Below are positions 52,165 to 60,600 of a stretch of 64,000 nucleotides of DNA, in pieces. A model generated the notes under the pieces. The model searched no databases and was not told where the DNA came from. It saw only the letters and a program-made list of their open reading frames with translations. The position numbers and the translations under genes are program-made. Every line of letters begins with the position of its first letter. The first letter of the stretch is position 1. The stretch is from Dickeya lacustris (lineage in GTDB: Bacteria; Pseudomonadota; Gammaproteobacteria; Enterobacterales; Enterobacteriaceae), in assembly GCF_029635795.1 (NCBI RefSeq), contig NZ_CP114280.1, forward strand, positions 186,001 through 250,000. Reading direction: 5' to 3'.

Positions 52165-52755
52165 TCAGGCCGCAGTATTGACCAGATTACCCTGTGTGGA
52201 GAATGACGCCAACGACGATGAAAAATTTTGCAGGAATGTCGATAGCGATGCGCTACTGCTATCGCCTCCCAGCGCGCTCACCATTGAGCTGAACGCGCTC
52301 TGCAATTCGCTCAATTGGCTACTCGAAACGGCGCTGCTGGAGCTTGAGTCTGAAGAGAGCGCGCTAATCAGCGTGGATAAGTCATTCTTCATCGGATTGT
52401 CAGACAGTGATGACGAATTCGAGGACTCGCCGACGCTGTGTAACGTGTCCATCAGCGTATGCAGAAATGTCGCCACGGCTTCCTTGGCACTGGCGGAGGT
52501 GGTGTCCGAGGTGCTGCTGGTTGAGTCCGTTGACGATGTGGTTGCACTGGTTTGTGTCGTGCTGCTGCCCAACGTAATCCCGATAGCGGATAAGGCGCTG
52601 GTCAGTGCGGCAAACAGCCCGCCTTCTTCATTATTTCCCGGTTTGCGATGAGGAATTGTCGTCACCGCCGAAGAGGTTGATGTGGTTGTGGCACTGGTGC
52701 CAGAAACCTGCATGATGGAATTATATAAACCTGAATAACTCGAGGAAATAGACAT
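52165..52755 (-). CDS. Ser/Thr-rich, Cys-free protein, candidate secreted harpin-like product
   Basis: I do not recognise a family. The 196-residue protein is extremely rich in Ser, Thr and Ala and has no Cys or Trp. It has a polar N-terminus (MSISSSYSGLYNS) without a Sec signal. Two short amphipathic stretches (LFAALTSALSAIGITLG and SELQSAFSSMVSALGG) recall harpins, and heat-stable, Cys-free, flexible proteins of this kind are typical type III-secreted products. It lies beside the hrpW/dspE locus. ATG 52755 after AGGAGACA is preferred to the ATG two codons earlier. Secretion is inference. Confidence 0.65.
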   Translation of the reverse strand: MSISSSYSGLYNSIMQVSGTSATTTSTSSAVTTIPHRKPGNNEEGGLFAALTSALSAIGITLGSSTTQTSATTSSTDSTSSTSDTTSASAKEAVATFLHTLMDTLHSVGESSNSSSLSDNPMKNDLSTLISALSSDSSSSSAVSSSQLSELQSAFSSMVSALGGDSSSASLSTFLQNFSSSLASFSTQGNLVNTAA

Positions 52756-53325
52756 CACCATAATATGTCTCCTTATTGTTTTTGCCAGAAAACTTATCTT
52801 TTTGCCAGAAAATAGACCGCTGCATGGTGTTTGCTGAAATGGTCGTCTCTTTACTGTGGTGTTTTACTGCATTGCGATGCGCAATGGTGCCATGAACAAA
52901 GCATGGTGCTGCTTATGTATATAGAATAATTGAACTTATTTCACCATAAGGGGCTAAAGTCAGCGCCTTTTCTGCCGATAAGAAGGTGGTTTGAAAATAT
53001 AATCAAATCGGTTTTTACTGTTTTATCGAAAGCGCAATAAGGTTATTTGATAGTATTTCGTAAAGAATGCGAAAATAAATTCGCATTGTATTCATGCGTT
53101 GAAATAAATAAACCCAAGCGTAATGAAAGTGTAATTTTGTTATTAACTTTCGCTAAAAGTTGAAAGAAAAAAGTCATCAGCAACGGCGGGTATCTCCGTT
53201 ACCGGTTAACCGGTACAGCAGGTTATTTCTGCTCTCTGGCGATTTCTGTGTGCGCTCACCTGATTTTTAATACCCGATGCGGAATATGGCCTGCGATAAG
53301 CTCAGGCCACAGAATATCATGCCGA
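52756..53325. other. Gene-free A+T-rich region upstream of the Ser-rich gene
   Basis: About 570 bases without a convincing gene. A near-direct repeat TTTTTGCCAGAAAA occurs twice at 52778-52812. I searched for an HrpL-type box upstream of the Ser-rich gene and found no good match. The region is A+T-rich to about 53170. Confidence 0.4.
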
Positions 53326-54000
53326 TCACCAGGCCAGCGAGGCGCCTGAGTAGTCGATAAAGTGGTGCCCGCCCCGTCCGTGATAACGGTTTATTTGCGC
53401 CAGCAGGCCGCTCACACTGCTGGCGATGCTCAGTGGCGCGTTTTCTCCACCCAACTCAGTCTGCACCCAGCCGGGATGCAGCGATAACACCGTCACCTCA
53501 CGCGATGACAGGCTGGTGTGAAGGCCGCGCGTTAGCATATTTAATGCGGCTTTACTGGCGGCATAAAACGGCAGTTCCGCCGTCGGGTTTTCCGTCAGGC
53601 TCGCCAGCCGTGACGTCATGAACGCGAGGGTAGCTTGCGGGGCTAACAGCGATGACAGCGCCGAGGCCAGCGCAATCGGTGCCAGCGTGTTGGTCATAAA
53701 CAGCGGCAGTAGTGCTTCTGGCGTGATGGCCGCAGGGTCTTGCTGCGCCGGGCCATAAATACCGGCATTGATAAGGATAAGATCAAAGCGGTCATGCGCC
53801 AGCGCCAGACAACAGGCTTCGCGCTGTGCCGCGTCATTGATATCAAGCGATAGCCAACGTACCGGCAGCGCTTCCGTGCTGGCTGAGGGATGGCGGCGCG
53901 TGGCGCAAACCGTGTCACCCCGTTGATATAAGGCTGTGGCAATGCCCAGCCCCAGGCCGCGTGATGCGCCAATAATTAAGGCGCGCTGTGCTGTGCTCAT
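53326..54000 (-). CDS. Short-chain dehydrogenase/reductase family protein
   Basis: This is a classical SDR of 224 residues: cofactor motif GASRGLGLG near the N-terminus, LINAGIYG and the catalytic YAASK, with an upstream Ser in FMTSRLASL. The substrate is unknown. ATG 54000 is chosen because it has an AGGAG site and gives the standard MSTAQRALIIGASRG start; the 57-residue upstream extension is rejected. It sits among the effector genes, but nothing shows that it serves them. Confidence 0.87.
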   Translation of the reverse strand: MSTAQRALIIGASRGLGLGIATALYQRGDTVCATRRHPSASTEALPVRWLSLDINDAAQREACCLALAHDRFDLILINAGIYGPAQQDPAAITPEALLPLFMTNTLAPIALASALSSLLAPQATLAFMTSRLASLTENPTAELPFYAASKAALNMLTRGLHTSLSSREVTVLSLHPGWVQTELGGENAPLSIASSVSGLLAQINRYHGRGGHHFIDYSGASLAW

Positions 54001-54208
54001 TAGGCGTGCTCCTGAAAAAGTGCGATGCGGTATGCACCAGGGATACGGCGATGAGGGTATACCAGCGCGGCGGAGAAGGATACTGATGGCGAGAAAGCGC
54101 ATCGCCGAAGAGAGACGAAATAAGAGATGCAGCAAAGAAGAAAAAAGAGAATGGATGGCCCCTGCGCCCATCGCGGCGATGGTCTGGGCGTAAGGGCATC
54201 ATGCGATG

Positions 54209-54535
54209 TCAGAGTGCGTGGCGTTGTTTTTGCAAATTGATCAGGTGGTCAGCAATCTGGCGGATCACCCAGAATGCGGTTTGTCCTACGTCGCTGTTTA
54301 ATTCCGGGTTTAATGTGCCATCGACACTGTTTAAAAAATCGGTTTCCAGCGAGTCAACAAAGGTGTCGAAATCAAACTGGCCGCTACGCGGCAGATCTTT
54401 CTGGTTGAGCACCAGATTCAGACGCCGTGTCACCATATAAATCGCTTTCTCAAACGCTTGTTTTTGCACCGGGGTAATATAGCCGCCTTGCTCAACTAAA
54501 TCAGTCCAGCGGGCAGGGGTGTTATGTGTATTCAT
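54209..54535 (-). CDS. Small acidic protein downstream of hrpW, chaperone-like
   Basis: I do not recognise this 108-residue protein. It begins 12 bases after the hrpW stop on the same strand, so the two are almost certainly co-transcribed. It is mostly helical by appearance, with acidic stretches (FDFDTFVDSLETDFLNSVDG) and no signal or membrane segment. Small proteins encoded directly beside type III substrates are often their export chaperones, so a HrpW-related role is a reasonable guess. Confidence 0.7.
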   Translation of the reverse strand: MNTHNTPARWTDLVEQGGYITPVQKQAFEKAIYMVTRRLNLVLNQKDLPRSGQFDFDTFVDSLETDFLNSVDGTLNPELNSDVGQTAFWVIRQIADHLINLQKQRHAL

Positions 54536-54547
54536 ACAGGGCTCCTC

Positions 54548-56233
54548 TTAGCTGACCTGCAAGTGGGTGGATTTAGGGACTTTGTAGTGATTGTTGACGT
54601 TATCCAGATTGGCGTTTTTAACGTTGACGTTTAATCCTTCACTGTCGCTTTTCACAAAGGAGAATTTGCCGTTTTGCGCATCGATATTGCTCAGGTTGAG
54701 ATTCCAGTTGCCCTGTTGACCGCCGTTAGTGCGCACGAACGTGCCAAAATCTTTCACCTTGAAATTATCAACAGTAAAGTTGGCGTCGGCATTGAGCTGG
54801 AACACCTTGTCTGATGCGCCCTGCGCACTGCTGTTGGTGATAGTCACATTGGCCGGTTTACCGCCGGTATTACTTTTCACCGTCAGCGCATCTTCACCAA
54901 CGTTAGTCCAGTGTACGTTGTCGATTTTGGCATCGCCGTGCAGGTGGATACCATCGGCGGCATTATTACCCAAAATCACATTCTTCACGCTGCCGCCATT
55001 GGCCACCTCAAATAACGGTTTCTGGCCCTCTTTCTGGCTGCCATCACCTAAACCTGGCCCGGCAACGTAGGTTTTTCCTTTGCCATCAAAAACTTCGCCT
55101 GGTCCGACTTTGATAGGCGTATTCACGACAATCGCATTAGCGTTATCGGCTACGGGGAAGCTGACTGCGCCTGCTTTACTGGTGCCGCCTGCGCCAGTTG
55201 CGGTGCTTGCCTCGCGGGAGGGCGTTACCGTACCACCGCCAATGGCCGGAGCGCCACCGCCGCTGTTACCACCGCCAATGGCCGGAGCACCGCCGCCGCT
55301 GTTGCCACCGCCAATGGCCGGAGCGCCACCGCCGCTGTTGCCACCGCCAATGGCCGGAGCGCCACCGCCGCTGTTACCACCGCCAATAGCCGGAGCGCCA
55401 CCGCCGCTGTTACCACCGCCAATGGCCGGAGCGCCGCCGCCGCTGTTGCCGCCGCCAATAGCCGGAGCGCCACCGCCGCTGTTACCACCGCCAATGGCCG
55501 GAGCACCGCCGCCGCTGTTACCGCCACCAATGGCCGGAGCGCCGCCGCCGCTATTGCCACCATTACCCTCTTGTGGCTGGCCAAACTGACTTTTCTGGTT
55601 TTCCATCATCATGGCTATCAACGCCAGCAAGATTTTGAGGAGCGGATTGTCACTGATCTGCCCGCCGCCATCTTTGGTCGGGGAAATGCCGTTTCCTAAC
55701 GCACTTTCACCGCTATCCTGAAGCAGCGACTTACTTAAGTCTTCCAGCCCGGAGCTTGCGCCGGTGCCCGCTGTACCACCGCTCCCCTGGGCACCGGCAA
55801 GGCCGCCGTTAGCGCTATTTTGCAGCCCCTGACCAGACTGGCCCGCGTTGGGCATCAGTATATCCATCAGTTTGGTGAGCAGGCCCTCTAGCGAGTTTTG
55901 CCCCGATGAACCACCCGCCCCCGGGCTATTCGTCAGGCCGCCGCCCGGCCCGCCGTCCACACCGCCATTTCCCTGAGCGCCGAGCGCGTCGCTGCTGCGT
56001 CCCAGCGGCTGGCCCGCTGTGCCTTGTCCGCCGCCGTGATTGGCCAGGCCCGGCAATAACGCACTGAGCACCACGGATAAGGCTTGCAATAGCTTATCCT
56101 GGCCCTGGGATGGCGCTCCGCCAGCGAGCCCTTGATTGCCGATGCCTTTGTCATTGTTAAATGCGTTCGCGCCACCCAGACCGCCATTGAGTCCTGCGCG
56201 GGGGATGCTGATTGTAATGCTGATGTCCGCCAT
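54548..56233 (-). CDS. hrpW: HrpW, type III-secreted harpin with pectate lyase domain
   Basis: This is a 561-residue, Cys-free protein. The N-terminal Gly/Asn/Gln-rich harpin region begins MADISITISIPRAG. It includes a shared block near residues 165-220 (SDNPLLKILLALIAMM). Residues 225-332 are nine GNSGGGAPAIGG repeats. The C-terminal part from about 350 is a family 3 pectate lyase-like domain (VFDGKGKTYVAGPGLGDG, HLHGDAKIDNVHW, VGEDALTVKS). HrpW homologues are secreted by the Hrp system and bind pectate, often without strong lyase activity. A candidate HrpL box lies upstream. Confidence 0.92.
   Translation of the reverse strand: MADISITISIPRAGLNGGLGGANAFNNDKGIGNQGLAGGAPSQGQDKLLQALSVVLSALLPGLANHGGGQGTAGQPLGRSSDALGAQGNGGVDGGPGGGLTNSPGAGGSSGQNSLEGLLTKLMDILMPNAGQSGQGLQNSANGGLAGAQGSGGTAGTGASSGLEDLSKSLLQDSGESALGNGISPTKDGGGQISDNPLLKILLALIAMMMENQKSQFGQPQEGNGGNSGGGAPAIGGGNSGGGAPAIGGGNSGGGAPAIGGGNSGGGAPAIGGGNSGGGAPAIGGGNSGGGAPAIGGGNSGGGAPAIGGGNSGGGAPAIGGGNSGGGAPAIGGGTVTPSREASTATGAGGTSKAGAVSFPVADNANAIVVNTPIKVGPGEVFDGKGKTYVAGPGLGDGSQKEGQKPLFEVANGGSVKNVILGNNAADGIHLHGDAKIDNVHWTNVGEDALTVKSNTGGKPANVTITNSSAQGASDKVFQLNADANFTVDNFKVKDFGTFVRTNGGQQGNWNLNLSNIDAQNGKFSFVKSDSEGLNVNVKNANLDNVNNHYKVPKSTHLQVS
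55239..55562 (-). repeat. Nine tandem 36-bp repeats inside hrpW
   Basis: Nine consecutive 36-base units (each starting ccaatggccgg or ccaatagccgg on the plus strand) differ only at a few silent sites. They encode GNSGGGAPAIGG each time. No spacer separates them, so this is a coding minisatellite. Silent differences between otherwise identical units point to unequal exchange. Confidence 0.97.
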
Positions 56234-56326
56234 AATTCGCCTCGTTATTAACCCAGAAATTGAGATGCCGTTCCCGAAAGAAGTTGGCCACCGTCATGGT
56301 GATGACACGGTGATGCCACCTTCTGG

Positions 56327-56354
56327 TGAGTAAAAAAAATGCCCGTCGGGTTCC
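56327..56354 (-). promoter_or_regulatory. Candidate HrpL promoter of hrpW
   Basis: On the minus strand GGAACC (56354-56349) is followed after 15 bases by TTACTCA (56333-56327). The -35 half is a perfect match to the HrpL consensus GGAACC-N15/16-CCACNNA, and the -10 half matches partly. It lies about 95 bases upstream of hrpW. The match is weaker than at dspE. Confidence 0.55.
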
Positions 56355-56389
56355 AGAAAACGGCGTAAAACAGACGGGCACTGCATACA

Positions 56390-57379
56390 TCAGAACGTGG
56401 GGAGGGCCGCACCGGAGGCTAACGGCGACGGCGACTGACCAGACAAGGCATCGCCACCCGGCGAGGCCGTATTTTTGCCAAAGCCCAGGGTGTTGTTGTC
56501 CGTGTTGCTGCCGCTCACACCGCCGGTTTTAGGGGCTGAACCGCCGGTGGCCGGCGCGGTGGTGCCTGTGCTGGCAGGCGCGCTACCCGCAGCACTCGCG
56601 GCGGGCGCGCCGCTAACCGGTGCGCCGCTGCCACCAGCTGCGTCCCCTTGTGGTTGGCCGAACTGGTTTTTCTGGTTTTCCATCAGTAGCGCAACCAGTG
56701 CGAGTAAGATTTTCAGCAGCGGGTTATCACTGATTTGGCCGCCGCCATCCTGCGTGGGGGAGATACCATTACTGAGCCCATTCGCGCCTGAGTCCTGCAG
56801 CAGCGATTTACTTAAATCTTCCAGCCCCTGCGTACCACCGGCTCCTCCTGCGCCGCCTGCACCTTGTGCGCCGGAAAGCGCATCGCCACCGCCCGCACCA
56901 CCCGCGCCCTGAGCGCCCGATGCGCCGTTTTTGGGGATCAGCATGTCCAGCAATTTGGTCAGGATATCGGTCAGGCCGTTCTGCCCTTGGCTGCCGCTGG
57001 CGCTATTGCCTAATCCGCCGCCCAGCCCGCTATCAAGGCCACCGCCAAGACCACTGGCACCGCCCAAACCACCGCCGGTATCAGCGCCGAGTCCGTTGCC
57101 CGCACCCGCACCAACACCGCCTGCGCCACCCAATCCGCCGCCCGCGCCGCTGTTACCTTGTCCCGCCGCGCCGTTGAGTAACGTAGGCAGCAACGCTGTC
57201 AACACAACCGCTAACGCTTCCAATAACTGGTTTTCTTGCGCCGTCGATTTTTTACCGCCAGGGCCATTTCCGCCCAGAGCATTGCCCAGGCTATCCGCTC
57301 CGCCTACGCCACCCGCACCGCCAAGGCCGCCGCCCATGCCCGCGCCGGGAATACTGAGCGTAATATTGATATCCGCCAT
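56390..57379 (-). CDS. Second HrpW-type harpin lacking the pectate lyase domain
   Basis: This is a 329-residue, Gly-rich, Cys-free harpin-like protein. Its start (MADINITLSIPGAGMGGGLG), a leucine-rich helix (NQLLEALAVVLTALLPTLL) and the block GLEDLSKSLLQDSG to NQFGQPQ are closely shared with adjacent HrpW, so the two are tandem paralogues. The C-terminus is a low-complexity Ala/Ser/Gly tail, with no lyase domain. It is probably a type III-secreted helper. A candidate HrpL box precedes it, and the gene is divergent from dspE. Confidence 0.85.
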   Translation of the reverse strand: MADINITLSIPGAGMGGGLGGAGGVGGADSLGNALGGNGPGGKKSTAQENQLLEALAVVLTALLPTLLNGAAGQGNSGAGGGLGGAGGVGAGAGNGLGADTGGGLGGASGLGGGLDSGLGGGLGNSASGSQGQNGLTDILTKLLDMLIPKNGASGAQGAGGAGGGDALSGAQGAGGAGGAGGTQGLEDLSKSLLQDSGANGLSNGISPTQDGGGQISDNPLLKILLALVALLMENQKNQFGQPQGDAAGGSGAPVSGAPAASAAGSAPASTGTTAPATGGSAPKTGGVSGSNTDNNTLGFGKNTASPGGDALSGQSPSPLASGAALPTF

Positions 57380-57457
57380 GATTTACCTCGAATTCATCAA
57401 ATGATGGCTGCCCGCAGTCAGATAACGGACAGGTACACGGCTAATGCCGCTATTGAC

Positions 57458-57485
57458 TGAGTAGGTAAAACCGCAGAGCGGTTCC
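57458..57485 (-). promoter_or_regulatory. Candidate HrpL promoter of the HrpW paralogue
   Basis: On the minus strand GGAACC (57485-57480), 15 bases, then CTACTCA (57464-57458). This has one mismatch from the CCACNNA half of the HrpL consensus. It is about 80 bases upstream of the harpin start at 57379. Confidence 0.72.
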
Positions 57486-57532
57486 GGTGATGGCCCGCCT
57501 GTGGCGAGGGGGTGCGAAAATCGGCGCGTATC

Positions 57533-57560
57533 GGAACTGATGGCGCGGCGACGCCACTTA
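57533..57560 (+). promoter_or_regulatory. HrpL-type promoter (hrp box) of dspE
   Basis: GGAACT (57533-57538), 15 bases, then CCACTTA (57554-57560). This fits the HrpL ECF sigma consensus GGAACC-N15/16-CCACNNA with a single mismatch. It ends 43 bases ahead of the dspE ATG, a normal leader length. It faces away from the harpin promoter at 57458-57485. Confidence 0.85.
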
Positions 57561-57603
57561 CCCATCATCACCCCCACTCAGCGAGAAGACAGGGAGCAGG
57601 CCA

Positions 57604-60600
57604 ATGTTGGACAATATTAATCACATTCAACGTCAGCAATCGGTAACGGATGTTGCCGCGACTTCTGCCAATGCGAGTCACGCCTTGACGCAGAGCGCCT
57701 CTGCGCCGGTGGCGGGGCAGTCTGATTTACCCTCACTGCAACAAGAGGGAATGCGCGGCGGTGCGCCGCACGTCAGTCAACAGGCGACGCTGCCTGAACA
57801 TGAAGGGATGCAGGCCGGGCGCGCGGCTGATTTAAAAGACACACCCGCGATAGCCCGCGCGCTGTCATCGTCTACGGCATCATCCGCTAGCACATCGTCT
57901 GCTACTACATTATCCGCTAGCACATCACCTGCTACCGCAATACCGTCGGAGGCGAGTGGAGCCGCGAAACCCGCACATGAAAACGTGACAATGTCACTGA
58001 ATGACTCGGGTAAAATAACGCTGGGCGACGGTGGTAGCGCGCAGGTCAAAACGCTGTTGTCACAGACGTTAGTGAAAAATAGCCTGCCGTTTGTGGCGCA
58101 TCAGGCAAGTGCGGATAACAGCCAGCAAACGTTGATGGATAAAAGTGGCCGCCTTTTCAGCGTGCAACAAACCGGCGATACGCTCGTTGCGCTCCACAGC
58201 AGCACGCCCACGCAGGCCGGTGCAGCGGCGCAGGCGCTATCGGGTAAGCAGGCTGCCAGCTACACGCTGGAAAGCAGCGGGGCGCAACTGCATGCGACGG
58301 TGAAAACACCGCATCAGGAGCACACGCTTTCTCTGCCCGCACCGGGACAGGCGATGACCGCGTTACTCACCGGCGTACACACCGATAGCGCCCATGGCAA
58401 CGAGAAGCTGCGGGTGCAGGACAATACGCTCTACGGGCTGGGCGCAGATAATCTCTGGCAGAAAAAAACCGAGACGCCGCATAGCCAGCTCGCCAGTCAG
58501 GCCGACGGCAAACTGTATGCCGTCAAAGACGATCGCACACTCAGCGGTTTGTCTCAGCAGCAGGACTCCGCTGCATTCACTGACAAAATCAAATCGTTTT
58601 CTGCCAATGCCGAGGGGAATATCGCGGTATTGACGGAGCAGGACAATGGCATCGCACAGCTGCACCTGCTGGCAAAATTGGATGTTCCCGCCTCGGCGCA
58701 TCAACCGCTTCATCTCAAGCTCGAGGGGGAACAGGCGCTGGTGCGCGGCAGTGAACAGGTGAACGCCAAAGCGGTCGGGTTGCAAGGCGATAAGCTCTTT
58801 GTCGCGGATGATGAAGGCAAGGTGTTTAGCGGCACATTACCGCACGATGGCAGCCACGATGTAAAACTGGAGCCTTACCATAGCCCGGCGCTGCATGCCG
58901 CCTTTGGCGAGGCACACAAAGTACAGAGCTTTGTTGCCGGTGAGGGTGGGCAAATGCAGGCGCTGGTGAATGACGCGCGCGGGCAAAAGCACCTGGCGGT
59001 GCTGGATCAAACCGGCGCGGGGTTTAAACCCGGCTGGAACCTCAGTGATGCGCTGGTGCTGGAGAATAAAACCGGGCTATTAAAGCAGGAGCCGCCCTCT
59101 CATCAGGTGATGGACATGGGGCGTTTAGGCACGATGGCGCTGCATGAAGGTAAACTGCACTACCTCGACAGCACCACCCAGAGCTGGACGAAAACCGATG
59201 TCGGTGCCAGCCAGCTTAAGCGCGGGCTGGATAATCAAGCCTATGTGCTGGATGACGGCCAGGTGAAAAAACTGTCCATCAATCAAAAAGCAGACAGCGT
59301 CAATCATGGCGACAACAACGTTTTTGCGCTGACCCACGGGCGAAATACGCCTTCGGCTGGCGACCCTTTACCCGGCACGCAAAAGGGCGCCGGCATAACC
59401 GCACTGGCGGTAGCCCATGCCAACCTCTTTGTGACGGCAAATGATAAAAATGCGCTGCACCTGCATGTGAATGAACCGGGTCTGCGCCGTCCGGCGCTGC
59501 CGCCGCAACCGCTGCCGACGAAAGGTTTGCAGGGGGATATTCAGGATGTGGCGCTGGATAAAGACCACAACCTGTTTGCCCTTAATAAAGACGGCCAGCT
59601 CTTTTAAGCTCGACAGCCAGGCATTGTCAGGCAGCGCCGACGCGCGCCAGCATCAGCAGTGGCAACCTGTCAGCCCGCCCGGTGCGGGCAAGCTTGAGCA
59701 ACTGACCACGACGGCGAATCACGAGGTGGCGGTGTCTGGCGACGACCATCAATCGCATCATCTGACCGGTAGTGAGTGGCAAGCCGCGCCGCCCGTGACG
59801 CCAAACACCACGGGCGATGCGCCTCGCGCCGCTGCCGCCATGTATGACCGGCTGGCCGATGCCACTAAAGTCGTGCATATTCCGCTCACGCCCTTGACCG
59901 GTAAAATCGAGGCGCAGGTGTTGGGCAATGCCGGGGTGGAAGGGCACAAACTCAACAGCGGCTTTCTTGACAAACTCAGTGCCTATGGCAAAGAGACCCT
60001 CAAAGAGATGGTCAGAAAACCGATAGATGCCGCCCAGCATCATGTTAAGGGGCGGGAAGGGTTGCTGTCGTTGTATGACGCGCAGGCCAGCATGTTCAAA
60101 CGGCTGGAAAAAGAGGTGACGACACACACCTGGAGCGCCAAACGCGAGGATTTGCAAAGCCGACTGGCGAAGCTTGATTTGGGTGAGGCCGCTAAACCGC
60201 TGCTGGGTGACATTGCGGCTTTCCAGCAAACGCTGGAGCAGAGCGCGGCAAAATCCGCCACCATGCTCGGTAAGCATCAGGGCGTACTCAAAAGCAGCGG
60301 CGAGGTGAATGAAAAATTCTCGCCCTCGCCCTTAAAGACGGTGGTGCAGGCGTTTAACGACAAGCGCTCGGGGAAAGATTTGAGCCTGGCGCTGTCGATA
60401 GTGATGAACGCCGCGCCGCTTGCCAAAGAGAGCAAAGCGGCTGAATTGCTCAATACGTTTGTGCATAAGAACCTGGACATGAGTTACCAGAGCGACAAGG
60501 TGGCGCAGGGGCCGCACCGCGATTTAGGGGATGCGATGGCGCTAACCAAATCACGGCTGGCGCTCGATGTGATGACCGCAAGCGACCTGCACGGCATTGT

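Noticed and set aside
52756..53325. HrpL box upstream of the Ser-rich gene
   Set aside because: No GGAACC-N15/16-CCACNNA match with fewer than about three mismatches was found on the minus strand.
55239..55562. CRISPR-like periodic 36-bp repeats
   Set aside because: Units are contiguous without spacers and keep the hrpW frame, so this is a coding minisatellite.
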